NCBI RefSeq assembly: GCF_034113885.1
Contig: NZ_JAXEWM010000024.1
Coordinates: 1-63,954, forward strand
DNA length: 63,954 nucleotides
DNA from: Intestinibacter sp034113885
Lineage (GTDB): Bacteria; Bacillota; Clostridia; Peptostreptococcales; Peptostreptococcaceae
Direction: 5' to 3'
Shown one piece after another: positions 8,511 through 15,771 of the stretch (positions are counted from its first letter, which is position 1; each line of letters begins with the position of its first letter). A program made the position numbers and the translations under genes. The notes under the pieces were generated by a model, which worked only from the letters and a program-made list of their open reading frames with translations, made no database searches and was not told the origin of the DNA.

Positions 8511-9503
8511 TTAATTCGTCGACTCTTGAGCAATTATTTCATATCCCATTTTCACATCTCTTATAATCTTATCTTGGTTTTCAATCATATTCACAATGAT
8601 ATTTGCAGCTTCTATCCCTGATGTTTTGTAATGAAAGTGTACTGTAGTTAATTTAGGATCCACTAATTTAGATATATTTGTATGTCCGAACCCAACTATA
8701 GATATATCCTCTGGAATTTTTTTACCACATTCCTTTAGATATTGCATCGCTCCGATAGCAATGTTATCTGTTGCACAAAATAGTGAGTCTATATCAGGAT
8801 TTTTCTCAATAAGCTCTTTTGCTTTTAAATATCCATCATCTAAGCTAAATTTTGCTATTTTCATCAATTCTTCATCTGCCTCAATTGAATTTTCCTTTAA
8901 TGCATCTATATATCCTTGATATCTAGCTTTTCCTGCTGCTTCATCATTTGGATTAACACCTATATAGCCTGTTTTTTTTCTGTCTTTTCCTATCAAAACT
9001 TTAGTTATATCCTTAGCTGCATTATAATCATCGTTGTATATACATGAATATCCTTTTAAATATTGTCCAACTATTACTACTGGAATATTTAATTTTTTCA
9101 ATAGCTTTTTATGTTGGTTTGTAAATACTGTCGCGATCAAAATAATTCCGTCTACTTGATTATTTTGAAAAACTTTAAGATATTCTAACTCTTTATGCTC
9201 ATCATTAAATGTATCTGCAAGGATAATTTGATATCCTGATTTTGATAGAGTTTCATTTATACCTAGCACCTCTCTACTAACAGCCTGTGAATCTATTTTC
9301 GGTATTATTACGCCTATTAATTTAGTTTTTTTAGTGCGTAATACTCTCGCTTGTGCAGAAGGTGTATATCCAGTTTCCTCTATAACCTTTGCGATTATTT
9401 GTCTTTTTTCTTCACTTACGTATCCGTCATTTAAATATCTAGATACAGTAGCACGAGAAACTCCAGCTAATTTTGCAATTTCATTAATATTAATTTTTAT
9501 CAC
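8511..9503 (-). CDS. scrR: LacI family repressor of sucrose genes
   Basis: A LacI/GalR regulator with a DNA-binding headpiece INEIAKLAGVSRATVSRYLN, a hinge at about 45-60, and a periplasmic-binding-like sugar domain to the end (IGVIIPKID, GYIGVNPND, FCATDNIAIGAM). The start is chosen as GTG at 9503 (330 aa), because the family begins 1-4 residues before the headpiece and AAGGAG precedes it. That RBS is unusually close (1 nt). The ATG at 9548 would add 15 odd residues and lacks an RBS. It likely binds the palindrome at 8371-8384 and is released by a fructosyl or phosphorylated sugar. Confidence 0.87.
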   Translation of the reverse strand: MIKININEIAKLAGVSRATVSRYLNDGYVSEEKRQIIAKVIEETGYTPSAQARVLRTKKTKLIGVIIPKIDSQAVSREVLGINETLSKSGYQIILADTFNDEHKELEYLKVFQNNQVDGIILIATVFTNQHKKLLKKLNIPVVIVGQYLKGYSCIYNDDYNAAKDITKVLIGKDRKKTGYIGVNPNDEAAGKARYQGYIDALKENSIEADEELMKIAKFSLDDGYLKAKELIEKNPDIDSLFCATDNIAIGAMQYLKECGKKIPEDISIVGFGHTNISKLVDPKLTTVHFHYKTSGIEAANIIVNMIENQDKIIRDVKMGYEIIAQESTN

Positions 9504-9571
9504 GCTCCTTATCCTTATATAAATATGCACAAAAAAATATTTCTGCATCGAACTTTTTAATTACTATTAAC

Positions 9572-9600
9572 ATAGTACCAATACAAAAATATTTTTTCAA
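9572..9600 (-). promoter_or_regulatory. Putative scrR promoter
   Basis: TTGAAA (9595-9600), a 17-nt spacer and TACTAT (9572-9577) on the minus strand, about 70 nt before the chosen scrR start. The -10 is imperfect. No second LacI-type palindrome is evident here, so scrR may be constitutive. Confidence 0.5.
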
Positions 9601-9613
9601 TAAATCTATTTTA

Positions 9614-9637
9614 TTAATCGTATATTTTTACGATTAA
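9614..9637 (-). terminator. Weak hairpin after the padR operon
   Basis: On the minus strand TTAATCGT/ACGATTAA forms an 8-bp AT-rich stem with an 8-nt loop, followed by TAAAA rather than a U-run. It lies just beyond the stop of the small membrane-protein gene and may act as a weak terminator. Confidence 0.4.
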
Positions 9638-9643
9638 ATATAT

Positions 9644-9928
9644 TTAATTTTGTTTTTTTATAGTTGATCCTATTGCCATGCCAATTAGCATACCAAAGCT
9701 AGTGCCATATGAAGTAGAGATAATTCCAGTTGTACTCAACGCACATCCAATACACATACCTAGACACATTCCTATAAGCATATAATTATCCTCTTCTTTT
9801 TCTGAATCTTTTGTATCAGCATCAGCTTTAGTCTTATTATTTGCTTTGCTTGAAACAGTAACCATAAATATAGCAAGTGAAACACCTATACAAATCCAAG
9901 GTAAAGCTGCCATTATAAAATCCTTCAT
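9644..9928 (-). CDS. Small membrane protein with C-terminal glycine-zipper region
   Basis: A 94-aa protein not recognised as a named family. The N-terminal helix (about 5-27) is followed by a very hydrophilic charged linker (SSKANNKTKADADTKDSE) and a second hydrophobic region (48-90) rich in Gly and small residues with GMCLGMCIGCA and GTSFGMLIGMAIG repeats, which resembles glycine-zipper membrane segments. It is the last gene of the padR-DUF2812 operon (24 nt gap, GGGGAG RBS). Its function is unknown; being PadR-controlled suggests an envelope-stress role, which is inference. Confidence 0.75.
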   Translation of the reverse strand: MKDFIMAALPWICIGVSLAIFMVTVSSKANNKTKADADTKDSEKEEDNYMLIGMCLGMCIGCALSTTGIISTSYGTSFGMLIGMAIGSTIKKQN

Positions 9929-9951
9929 TTCAAATCTCCCCTTTTAATACA

Positions 9952-10458
9952 CTATATATCCTTATCAATTGAATCTATTCTCTTTTCAAATGATTTTATA
10001 GTAGTAAGGAAACCTAAAAATAATATTATCAATAATATAAATGAAAAAATATTTAAATATGATCCTCCACATATACCTGGTACTTGTAGCAATGCTGCTA
10101 TTAATTCAAGGTACATGAATGGTTTAAAAAATTTTACAATGCTTTCATAATGTAGTTTTAAAGATTCATTATCTGAATATAATTCAAATGGTCCTTCTGA
10201 TGCTTTCTTACATAAATACACCCAGTAAAACCATCTATCCACTATCTCAACTCCTGTTTCCTCCATAAACTCGAAATATTCTTGTTTACTTTTTCCTTCA
10301 GGTAAAAGATCTATTTGGTAAATATATTCACCTGGTTCACATTTTTCAAATTTATAAAATCCTAAAAAGAATGATTTTAATGCCCATCCTTTTTTACTCA
10401 TCTCATTTAACCAATCTTGCTCCTTTTGGCTATCCACATACCAACGAAACTTAATCAT
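9952..10458 (-). CDS. DUF2812 domain membrane protein
   Basis: A 168-aa protein matching my memory of DUF2812: the N-terminus KFRWYVDSQKEQDWLNEMSK and the GWALKSFFLGFYKFEKCEPGEY region are characteristic. After the soluble domain (1-110) come two C-terminal transmembrane helices (about 113-155). DUF2812 genes regularly follow padR regulators in Firmicutes, as here, where the start is only 2 nt from the padR stop. The biochemical role is unknown. Confidence 0.85.
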   Translation of the reverse strand: MIKFRWYVDSQKEQDWLNEMSKKGWALKSFFLGFYKFEKCEPGEYIYQIDLLPEGKSKQEYFEFMEETGVEIVDRWFYWVYLCKKASEGPFELYSDNESLKLHYESIVKFFKPFMYLELIAALLQVPGICGGSYLNIFSFILLIILFLGFLTTIKSFEKRIDSIDKDI

Positions 10459-10460
10459 AA

Positions 10461-10781
10461 CTATTCCCCCATTTTTTCACTATTTTTCACTAATTCCTTT
10501 AATCTTATAACCTCACTATTAAATGCTTCTCTTCCCTTAGATGTTATGATGTAAGATTTTTTCTTTCTTGATTGCTTTTCTTCGCTATATAATTCTATCC
10601 ACTCTTTATCTAGTAGCGAATTTATTGCCCCATATAGAGTTCCTGGTCCTAAGTTTACCCTACTATCGGTCATTTCTTGTACCTCTTGTATGATTCCATA
10701 ACCGTGATTAGGTTCTCTAACTGCTAATAATATGTAATAAACCGCCTCTGTTAATGGTGCTTCCTTTCCCATATATATCAC
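10461..10781 (-). CDS. PadR family transcriptional regulator
   Basis: A 106-aa PadR-like winged-helix protein (PadR-s1 type). Typical motifs are LTEAVYYILLAVREPNHGYGI at the start (residues 8-28), LGPGTLYGAINSLLDKEWIE for the recognition helix and wing, and the C-terminal dimer helix SKGREAFNSEVIRLKELV. The ATG is preceded by GAGAGGTGATAT. It is the first gene of an operon with the DUF2812 and glycine-zipper proteins, and a large palindrome covers its promoter (10788-10840), pointing to autorepression. Confidence 0.92.
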   Translation of the reverse strand: MIYMGKEAPLTEAVYYILLAVREPNHGYGIIQEVQEMTDSRVNLGPGTLYGAINSLLDKEWIELYSEEKQSRKKKSYIITSKGREAFNSEVIRLKELVKNSEKMGE

Positions 10782-10787
10782 CTCTCA

Positions 10788-10840
10788 ATATATCGTTATC
10801 TGATATATTTATATATATCAGATAACGATATATCTGTCAA
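10788..10840 (-). promoter_or_regulatory. padR promoter with 21-bp inverted-repeat operator
   Basis: Two perfect 21-bp inverted arms (10788-10808 and 10813-10833) are separated by 4 nt. Each arm is itself bounded by TATATC/GATATA. The minus-strand promoter runs through it: -35 TTGACA (10835-10840), a 17-nt spacer made of the outer arm, and -10 TATATA (10812-10817) at the dyad centre. A bound PadR dimer pair would cover the whole promoter. Confidence 0.82.
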
Positions 10841-10998
10841 CGAGTTATTTATTTTTTTTATTATTTTTATGAAGTTTAAGTTTAGAAAACGATTTCCTAT
10901 TTTCAATAAAAGTGTTAAAATATACTTTAATACAAAAGAATAAAGATATACGATGCTTCACATATAAATTTTAAAATATAAAGGAGAGACAATCGAAC

Positions 10999-11895
10999 AT
11001 GCTGCAAGAATTAAAAACATTTATATCTGTAGTTGAGTTAAATAATTTAATTAAATGTAGTAATCACTTAAAATTACCTCAAAAATTAATTATTGAGCAT
11101 ATAAAGGTATTAGAGCTTTTCTTTGGAGTTACTTTATTAGATAGACCTATTACCTATGATAATAATGTATCTATAACAGAAAATGGAATGAATTTATATA
11201 TAAAATCTAAAAAAATGTTTAATATAGTTGAAGAAGGTAATTATGACGATCTTAAGCAGATTAATACTTTAAAAAGCAATATAAAGATAGGAGTTTGTGC
11301 CCAATTTGAGAAATACATTTTACCAAAATTTTTATCTTATTTTTCAAAAAAATGCCCAAACATAAAAATAGATGTATTCATAAAAGGCAATGATTGCATA
11401 TACAATGATTTAAAGCAAAATAAGTTAAATATAGGAATAATTGAAGAGGCTACACAAAATCCTGATTTTATACAAAAGAGATTTTTTAGTGATAAAATGA
11501 TTTTAATGATACCATATGCAGAAACAATAAAGGATATCTCTACATATGTAAATGAGTTTAAGGATAAAACATGGTTTATAAGCAGAGAAGATTTAAGCAC
11601 AAAATATTTTACAGATAAATTTTTAAATAACAGCCATATAACAGTTAAAGAAAAATTATTAGATAATAACAATGCTGTAAAGGAATCTGTAAAAAATAAT
11701 TTAGGAATAAGTATAATGCCTAAATCTGCGGTTATATCAGCTTATAAAAGCAAAGAAATATTAATATTTCCACTAGAAGAATCCTTCGCAAAGCATTACT
11801 CTTATGTTATTCCTAGTAAGGTAAAGCTCTCTGAATGTGTCAATATTTTTTTAAACGAGCTTAGAAATTACTATAAAAATATTTATTATTATTAA
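10999..11895 (+). CDS. LysR family transcriptional regulator
   Basis: A 298-aa LysR-type regulator. The N-terminal HTH is at residues 1-60 (LKTFISVVELNNLIKCSNHL, then LKLPQKLIIEHIKVLELFFG), followed by two alpha/beta effector subdomains from about residue 90 (NIKIGVCAQFEKYILPKFLS; LGISIMPKSAV). It is plus-strand, with AAGGAGAG 12 nt before the ATG. It is divergent from padR and convergent with purH, so no obvious target gene adjoins it. The composition is strongly AT-biased (Lys, Asn, Ile rich), even for this window. Confidence 0.88.
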   Translation: MLQELKTFISVVELNNLIKCSNHLKLPQKLIIEHIKVLELFFGVTLLDRPITYDNNVSITENGMNLYIKSKKMFNIVEEGNYDDLKQINTLKSNIKIGVCAQFEKYILPKFLSYFSKKCPNIKIDVFIKGNDCIYNDLKQNKLNIGIIEEATQNPDFIQKRFFSDKMILMIPYAETIKDISTYVNEFKDKTWFISREDLSTKYFTDKFLNNSHITVKEKLLDNNNAVKESVKNNLGISIMPKSAVISAYKSKEILIFPLEESFAKHYSYVIPSKVKLSECVNIFLNELRNYYKNIYYY

Positions 11896-11901
11896 AATAT
11901 A

Positions 11902-11936
11902 AAAACTCTCAGTTTAGTTATAGCTGAGAGTTTTTT
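11902..11936 (+). terminator. Bidirectional terminator between lysR and purH
   Basis: AAACTCTCAG pairs with CTGAGAGTTT around a 10-nt loop; TTTTTT follows on the plus strand and the flanking AAAAA gives a U-run on the minus strand. It can end both the plus-strand lysR transcript and the minus-strand purH transcript. Confidence 0.88.
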
Positions 11937-12013
11937 AATGCGACTGAGCTTTTACCGTATAACTCAGCCTATTATATATTAAAATTAGTAATAATTAATT
12001 TTTATCCAAAATT

Positions 12014-13192
12014 TTAGTGATGGAATAATCTTATTCCAGTGAATGCCATTGCTATTCCGTATTTATCACAGCATTCAATTACAGCGTCATCTCTTACAGA
12101 TCCACCTGGTTGAGCTATATATTTAACTCCACTCTTATATGCTCTTTCTATATTGTCAGGGAATGGGAAGAATGCATCTGAACCAACTATTACGTCAGTC
12201 ATACCGTCAAGCCAAGCTCTCTTAGCTTCTCTTGTGAATACTTCTGGTTTAACCTTGAATATTTTTTGCCATTCACCTTCAGCTAAAACGTCCATATATT
12301 CATCTCCTATATAAACGTCTATTGCATTATCTCTTTCAGCACGACCTATTTCGTCCTTGAATTGTAATCCCATAACTTGTGGAGATTGACGAAGATACCA
12401 GTTGTCAGCTTTTTGTCCAGCAAGACGAGTACAGTGGATTCTTGATTGTTGTCCTGCACCTATACCTATAGCTTGTCCATCTTTAACGTAGCATACTGAG
12501 TTTGATTGAGTGTATTTTAATGTTATAAGAGCTATCTTCATATCTATTAATGCAGATTCTGGTATTTCTTTGTTTTTAGTTACTATATTTGATAAAAGAT
12601 CTCCATTTACATCTAATTCGTTTCTTCCTTGTTCAAAAGTTATTCCGTAAACTTGTTTTCTTTCAAGCTCAGCTGGAACGTAATCAGGGTCGATTTGAAT
12701 TAAGTTGTAGTTACCTTTTTTCTTAGTTTTTAATATTTCAAAAGCTTCATCAGTAAATCCTGGAGCTATAACACCGTCAGAAACTTCTCTTTTTATTAAG
12801 TTAGCAGTGTCAGCATCACAAACATCTGATAATGCTATGAAATCACCAAATGATGACATTCTATCAGCACCTCTAGCTCTTGCATATGCACATGCTAGTG
12901 GAGATAATTTACCTAGATCGTCTACCCAATAAATTTTAGCTAATGTGTCGTCTAATTCTTTACCTACTGCAGCACCTGCAGGTGAAACGTGTTTGAATGA
13001 TGTAGCAGCTGGAAGTCCTGTAGCTTCTTTTAATTCTTTAACTAATTGCCATCCATTGAAGGCATCTAAGAAATTTATATATCCTGGTCTACCATTTAGA
13101 ACTTTAACTGGAAGGTCTGATCCATCTTCCATAAAGATTCTTGATGGTTTTTGATTTGGGTTACATCCATATTTTAATTGAATTTCGTTCAT
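12014..13192 (-). CDS. purH: Stand-alone AICAR transformylase (PurH C-terminal type)
   Basis: 392 aa, corresponding only to the formyltransferase half of bifunctional PurH (usually about 510 aa). The N-terminal MGS-like IMP cyclohydrolase domain is absent. AICARFT motifs are present: KYGCNPNQKP at the start, SFKHVSPAGAA (catalytic Lys-His region), IGIGAGQQSRIHCTRLAG, DAFFPFPD and AQPGGSVRD near the end. It formylates AICAR (ZMP) with 10-formyl-tetrahydrofolate to FAICAR. The missing cyclisation step is supplied by the gene 44 nt upstream. Both are under a riboswitch that senses this enzyme's substrate. Start codon follows AAAAAGGAG. Confidence 0.93.
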   Translation of the reverse strand: MNEIQLKYGCNPNQKPSRIFMEDGSDLPVKVLNGRPGYINFLDAFNGWQLVKELKEATGLPAATSFKHVSPAGAAVGKELDDTLAKIYWVDDLGKLSPLACAYARARGADRMSSFGDFIALSDVCDADTANLIKREVSDGVIAPGFTDEAFEILKTKKKGNYNLIQIDPDYVPAELERKQVYGITFEQGRNELDVNGDLLSNIVTKNKEIPESALIDMKIALITLKYTQSNSVCYVKDGQAIGIGAGQQSRIHCTRLAGQKADNWYLRQSPQVMGLQFKDEIGRAERDNAIDVYIGDEYMDVLAEGEWQKIFKVKPEVFTREAKRAWLDGMTDVIVGSDAFFPFPDNIERAYKSGVKYIAQPGGSVRDDAVIECCDKYGIAMAFTGIRLFHH

Positions 13193-13236
13193 TTTAAATA
13201 CTCCTTTTTATTAATGTATTTTATATCGATTAATTC

Positions 13237-13950
13237 CTATTTGTTTTTGTTTACTATTCTTGTTTCGTATTCGCCAGTAGCGATGTCTATAAATCTAACA
13301 AATAATGATACTTTGTTGTCTTCATTTAAGTTTGTCCAAACCATATTAGTGAATTCATCTATGTCTCCGCTTATTCCTACTAATTTAGGTTCACCTTCGA
13401 AGCTTGGAAGTGGATTTCCATCGTGCATATATGTATGTATAAAATGCCCTTCTCCTGCTACTGGATTTTCGTATGCAAATGTGTATCTGTTACAAGCATC
13501 TGGATTTCCGTTGTTGCTCTTTAATATTGACATTGCATAATTGTATGTACCATTTTCAACATGCATAACACCTGAAATTCTAGGAGTGTAGTTAGGTGCA
13601 TCTGGTTCAAATTCACGGCTTCTTAATGATTGTTCAAAAGTAAGTTGTTTGTCCATTCCTTCATATATAGTATCTGTTTGGTCTCCGTTAGTTACTATAG
13701 TTTTGTTTCCTAAAACTCTAACTGGAGCATAGATTATTAGTGATGGATCTTCAAGCTTTGATGGGTCAAATGCTTGTGTACGAATTCCTTGTCCTTCTTC
13801 AACAAATACTCTATTTCTACTGTTGCTACTTCTTCCCATTATAAAATATGCTGTTACTGCTTTTTTTCCGTCTTCAGTTTTTCCGATTACTATACCTCTC
13901 CCTGGATATGTGTTACTGTTTAATTCATTTGCTAATGATAGCATGTTCAT
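13237..13950 (-). CDS. purO: IMP cyclohydrolase, PurO-like
   Basis: A protein of about 237 aa of the IMP_cyclohyd (PurO) family, first known from archaea. It has the N-terminal NTYPGRGIVIGKT motif, YTPRISGVM in the middle and GEGHFIHTYMHDGNPLPSFEGEP in its second half, the last of which forms part of the four-layer active site in this Ntn-hydrolase-like fold. It closes FAICAR to IMP. Start chosen at the ATG 8 nt after GGAGG (13950); the ATG at 13965 contains that Shine-Dalgarno inside the coding region. It is the first gene after the ZTP riboswitch, with purH next. Confidence 0.88.
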   Translation of the reverse strand: MNMLSLANELNSNTYPGRGIVIGKTEDGKKAVTAYFIMGRSSNSRNRVFVEEGQGIRTQAFDPSKLEDPSLIIYAPVRVLGNKTIVTNGDQTDTIYEGMDKQLTFEQSLRSREFEPDAPNYTPRISGVMHVENGTYNYAMSILKSNNGNPDACNRYTFAYENPVAGEGHFIHTYMHDGNPLPSFEGEPKLVGISGDIDEFTNMVWTNLNEDNKVSLFVRFIDIATGEYETRIVNKNK

Positions 13951-13984
13951 ATTGATTTCCTCCATTAAAATAATTTATTATAAA

Positions 13985-14125
13985 CAAAAAACCGCCAACA
14001 CGCAAAATGTTATAAAACATCATACGTGCCCAGGCGGTCGGCATTTCTAAATATATAATCAAGCTCCCTGTGGGTTAATTCCCACGACATCTATTGATGC
14101 TTTCCACCAGTCGCTTGACCGTTCT
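13985..14125 (-). promoter_or_regulatory. ZTP riboswitch (pfl motif) with overlapping terminator
   Basis: On the minus strand the aptamer runs from ACGGTCAAGCGACTGG (14107-14123) through GTGGGAATTAACCCACAGGG to the hallmark CCGCCTGGGCA (14027-14037) of the pfl/ZTP motif. The same CCGCC..CACG strand then pairs with CGTG..GGCGG to make an intrinsic terminator ending TTTTTT (13985-14038). Binding of Z nucleotides (ZMP/ZTP) to the aptamer should block the terminator and turn on purO-purH. The identification rests on motif recognition and on the matching genes. Confidence 0.92.
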
Positions 14126-14140
14126 TTGTTGTACAAACAT

Positions 14141-14169
14141 ATTATACACGAATATAATTTTATATTCAA
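14141..14169 (-). promoter_or_regulatory. Promoter of the ZTP riboswitch-purO-purH unit
   Basis: -35 TTGAAT (14164-14169), a 17-nt spacer and -10 TATAAT (14141-14146) on the minus strand. Transcription would begin about 10 nt before the aptamer. Confidence 0.85.
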
Positions 14170-14194
14170 CTAAAAATATCCGTATTTTTATTAA

Positions 14195-14623
14195 TTATTT
14201 TATTTCATTGTAAATACTACTTATTAATTTTTTTTGAATTCTAATATATGCCAAGGCATCTTCAGGTCCTAAGCATTCTAACATCTTGACTACTTTTTGT
14301 AACATTTCATCACGCTGCTTTTGAATATACTTATCTCCCTTTTCAGTTAATTTAACAATAATTTGACGATTGTCCTTCGGATCTGTTGTTCTCGTAATAA
14401 AATCATCTTTTTCTAAATGATTTAAAATTGTCGCAATTCTAGCTGTGCTAACTACCATACTTTTGCTCAAATCCTTTGGATAAGCTGTTTTTTGGTGATC
14501 TACGAGATAATTTAAAACAAATAATCCTCCCTGGTTCAGCTTAGACATGGTTCTATCAAACTGAATATGTTTAATACCAGACTTTAAACTCATCAGTTCT
14601 CTCGCTAAAACATAATAGTCCAT
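14195..14623 (-). CDS. MarR family transcriptional regulator
   Basis: A 142-aa MarR winged-helix regulator. The DNA-binding core is at residues 30-95: LSKSMVVSTARIATILNHLEKDDF is the recognition region and TTDPKDNRQIIVKLTEKG is the wing, with the conserved Asp-Arg pair. Helical ends 1-28 and 110-142 form the dimer interface. The ATG follows AGAAGGAG. Its promoter carries a palindrome (14646-14663) also found before the next gene upstream, so it probably controls itself and that small membrane-protein gene. Confidence 0.92.
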   Translation of the reverse strand: MDYYVLARELMSLKSGIKHIQFDRTMSKLNQGGLFVLNYLVDHQKTAYPKDLSKSMVVSTARIATILNHLEKDDFITRTTDPKDNRQIIVKLTEKGDKYIQKQRDEMLQKVVKMLECLGPEDALAYIRIQKKLISSIYNEIK

Positions 14624-14645
14624 TTATCTATTCTCCTTCTAATTA

Positions 14646-14691
14646 TCTAACTTTATTAGTTAATTTTATGCACAAACGCCAATATTGTCAA
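14646..14691 (-). promoter_or_regulatory. marR promoter and operator
   Basis: -35 TTGACA (14686-14691), a 17-nt spacer and -10 TAAAAT (14663-14668) on the minus strand. Touching the -10 on its downstream side is TTAACTAATAAAGTTAGA (14646-14663), a MarR-type imperfect palindrome sitting at the start point. Confidence 0.8.
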
Positions 14692-14709
14692 TATCCAGGT
14701 TATCTATAT

Positions 14710-14871
14710 TTAAATATTTACAGGTGCAATACTTATCATTAAGAATAATGATATCATAACACCAAATATAATTTGTGTAGCCTTTTCCTCTATTGAAGGC
14801 TTAAATTTGCTGATAACCTCACAAAGTATAGCTGAAAATGCTGCTATAATAATAAAATATACTAATTCCAT
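14710..14871 (-). CDS. Small two-helix membrane protein, unknown function
   Basis: A 53-aa protein that I do not recognise. Helix 1 is residues 3-19 (LVYFIIIAAFSAILCEV), a short charged loop SKFKPSIEEKA follows, and helix 2 is about 32-49 (IFGVMISLFLMISIA). Start chosen at 14871, 8 nt after AAAAGGGG; the ATG at 14913 would add 14 residues that include this RBS. It has its own promoter with a MarR-type operator and a leader containing two palindromes. Possible roles are a small transporter or stress peptide regulated by the MarR protein; this is inference. Confidence 0.6.
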   Translation of the reverse strand: MELVYFIIIAAFSAILCEVISKFKPSIEEKATQIIFGVMISLFLMISIAPVNI

Positions 14872-14890
14872 TGTAACATCCCCTTTTTCT

Positions 14891-14951
14891 ATAATTGCTA
14901 ATATTATTAGCAATTATTTTAAATATAATGCTACAGATATATTACTGTAGC
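14891..14951 (-). promoter_or_regulatory. Structured leader of the 53-aa membrane-protein gene
   Basis: Two perfect inverted repeats lie between the promoter and the RBS. GCTACAG/CTGTAGC (14930-14951, 7-bp arms, 8-nt loop) comes first, then a 27-nt palindrome (14891-14917) with 13-nt arms around one base, starting ATAATTGC. The second ends about 10 nt before the RBS and could affect translation or be a second operator. Confidence 0.55.
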
Positions 14952-14975
14952 TGATTTGATTTATTTATATTTTTA

Positions 14976-15022
14976 TCTAACTTTGTTAGAGCAATTATAC
15001 CCTTAAATTTATATTATGTCAA
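14976..15022 (-). promoter_or_regulatory. Promoter with MarR-type operator, 53-aa gene
   Basis: -35 TTGACA (15017-15022), a 17-nt spacer and -10 TATAAT (14994-14999) on the minus strand. Three nucleotides past the -10 is TCTAACAAAGTTAGA (14976-14990), a 6-3-6 perfect palindrome that shares ATCTAACTTT(A/G)TTAG with the marR operator. Confidence 0.82.
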
Positions 15023-15096
15023 CAAGTTTATAAAATATTTTTTATACATATAAAAATGGCATCAAAAATGCCACTTTATAATAAATAAAACCACTA

Positions 15097-15717
15097 TTAT
15101 TCTACTTTCTCTTCTATTTTTACAATTCCATTATGTGTTTCATCATGGAAAGTTATTATATAATATTTATCAAGATCCAAGTCTTTTTCTAACATATATG
15201 TTATTTTTAAATTTTGTCCATTATGTTTTACTGCACAACTATCTCTAATTTCATTATATACTTCGTAATCTCTATCTATTATAAATAACACTCCATCTAC
15301 ACTAAATTCTATAACTCTTATTCCTCCAGTATCGTTTCCCACATCATAAACTTTATAATTTTCAACTTGACCTTCTACAGTATAGCAATTTCCATTTTTA
15401 TACTCATTATAAAGGTAGTTATACGATATGAAAGTATCTCTACGCATAGATATAATAATAGCCATTACGATCGGAGTTACTAAAATAACAATTATTGTTA
15501 CTAGCCTAATTTCTTTATATTCATCATCATTTTTTACTTGGTTCAAATCGATTTTTTCAGCTTGTAGTGTCTTTTTTAGTTTTAAATAATTTCTAATAAT
15601 ACTAAATAATATAAATAACCATAATCCAGTAACTATTATTCCTGCTCCTACACTTTTTAAATAGCACTCCGTCATCGTAAATTCATACAAAGTTTCATAC
15701 ATGCTATTATCCTCCAT
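15097..15717 (-). CDS. Hypothetical membrane protein
   Basis: 206 aa, family not recognised. Two hydrophobic helices, about 19-40 (VGAGIIVTGLWLFILFSII) and 72-92 (LVTIIVILVTPIVMAIIIS), are separated by a Lys/Glu/Asp-rich loop. The C-terminal 110 residues look like a soluble beta-rich domain (VEGQVENYKVYDVGN, FSVDGVLFIID), facing outside if the N-terminus is outside. Such two-helix proteins with a small beta domain are common, uncharacterised envelope proteins of Firmicutes. It is monocistronic, with a palindrome upstream (15772-15790). Start ATG is weakly supported by GGAGGAT. Confidence 0.7.
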   Translation of the reverse strand: MEDNSMYETLYEFTMTECYLKSVGAGIIVTGLWLFILFSIIRNYLKLKKTLQAEKIDLNQVKNDDEYKEIRLVTIIVILVTPIVMAIIISMRRDTFISYNYLYNEYKNGNCYTVEGQVENYKVYDVGNDTGGIRVIEFSVDGVLFIIDRDYEVYNEIRDSCAVKHNGQNLKITYMLEKDLDLDKYYIITFHDETHNGIVKIEEKVE

Positions 15718-15771
15718 ATACCCTTGTTTTAATATTTTTTATTTAAATATTATTCCCAAAACTACGCTGTC

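Noticed and set aside
11940..11970. Second terminator after lysR (CTGAG..CTCAG)
   Set aside because: Short 5-bp stem without a U-run; the strong terminator at 11902-11936 already explains the end.
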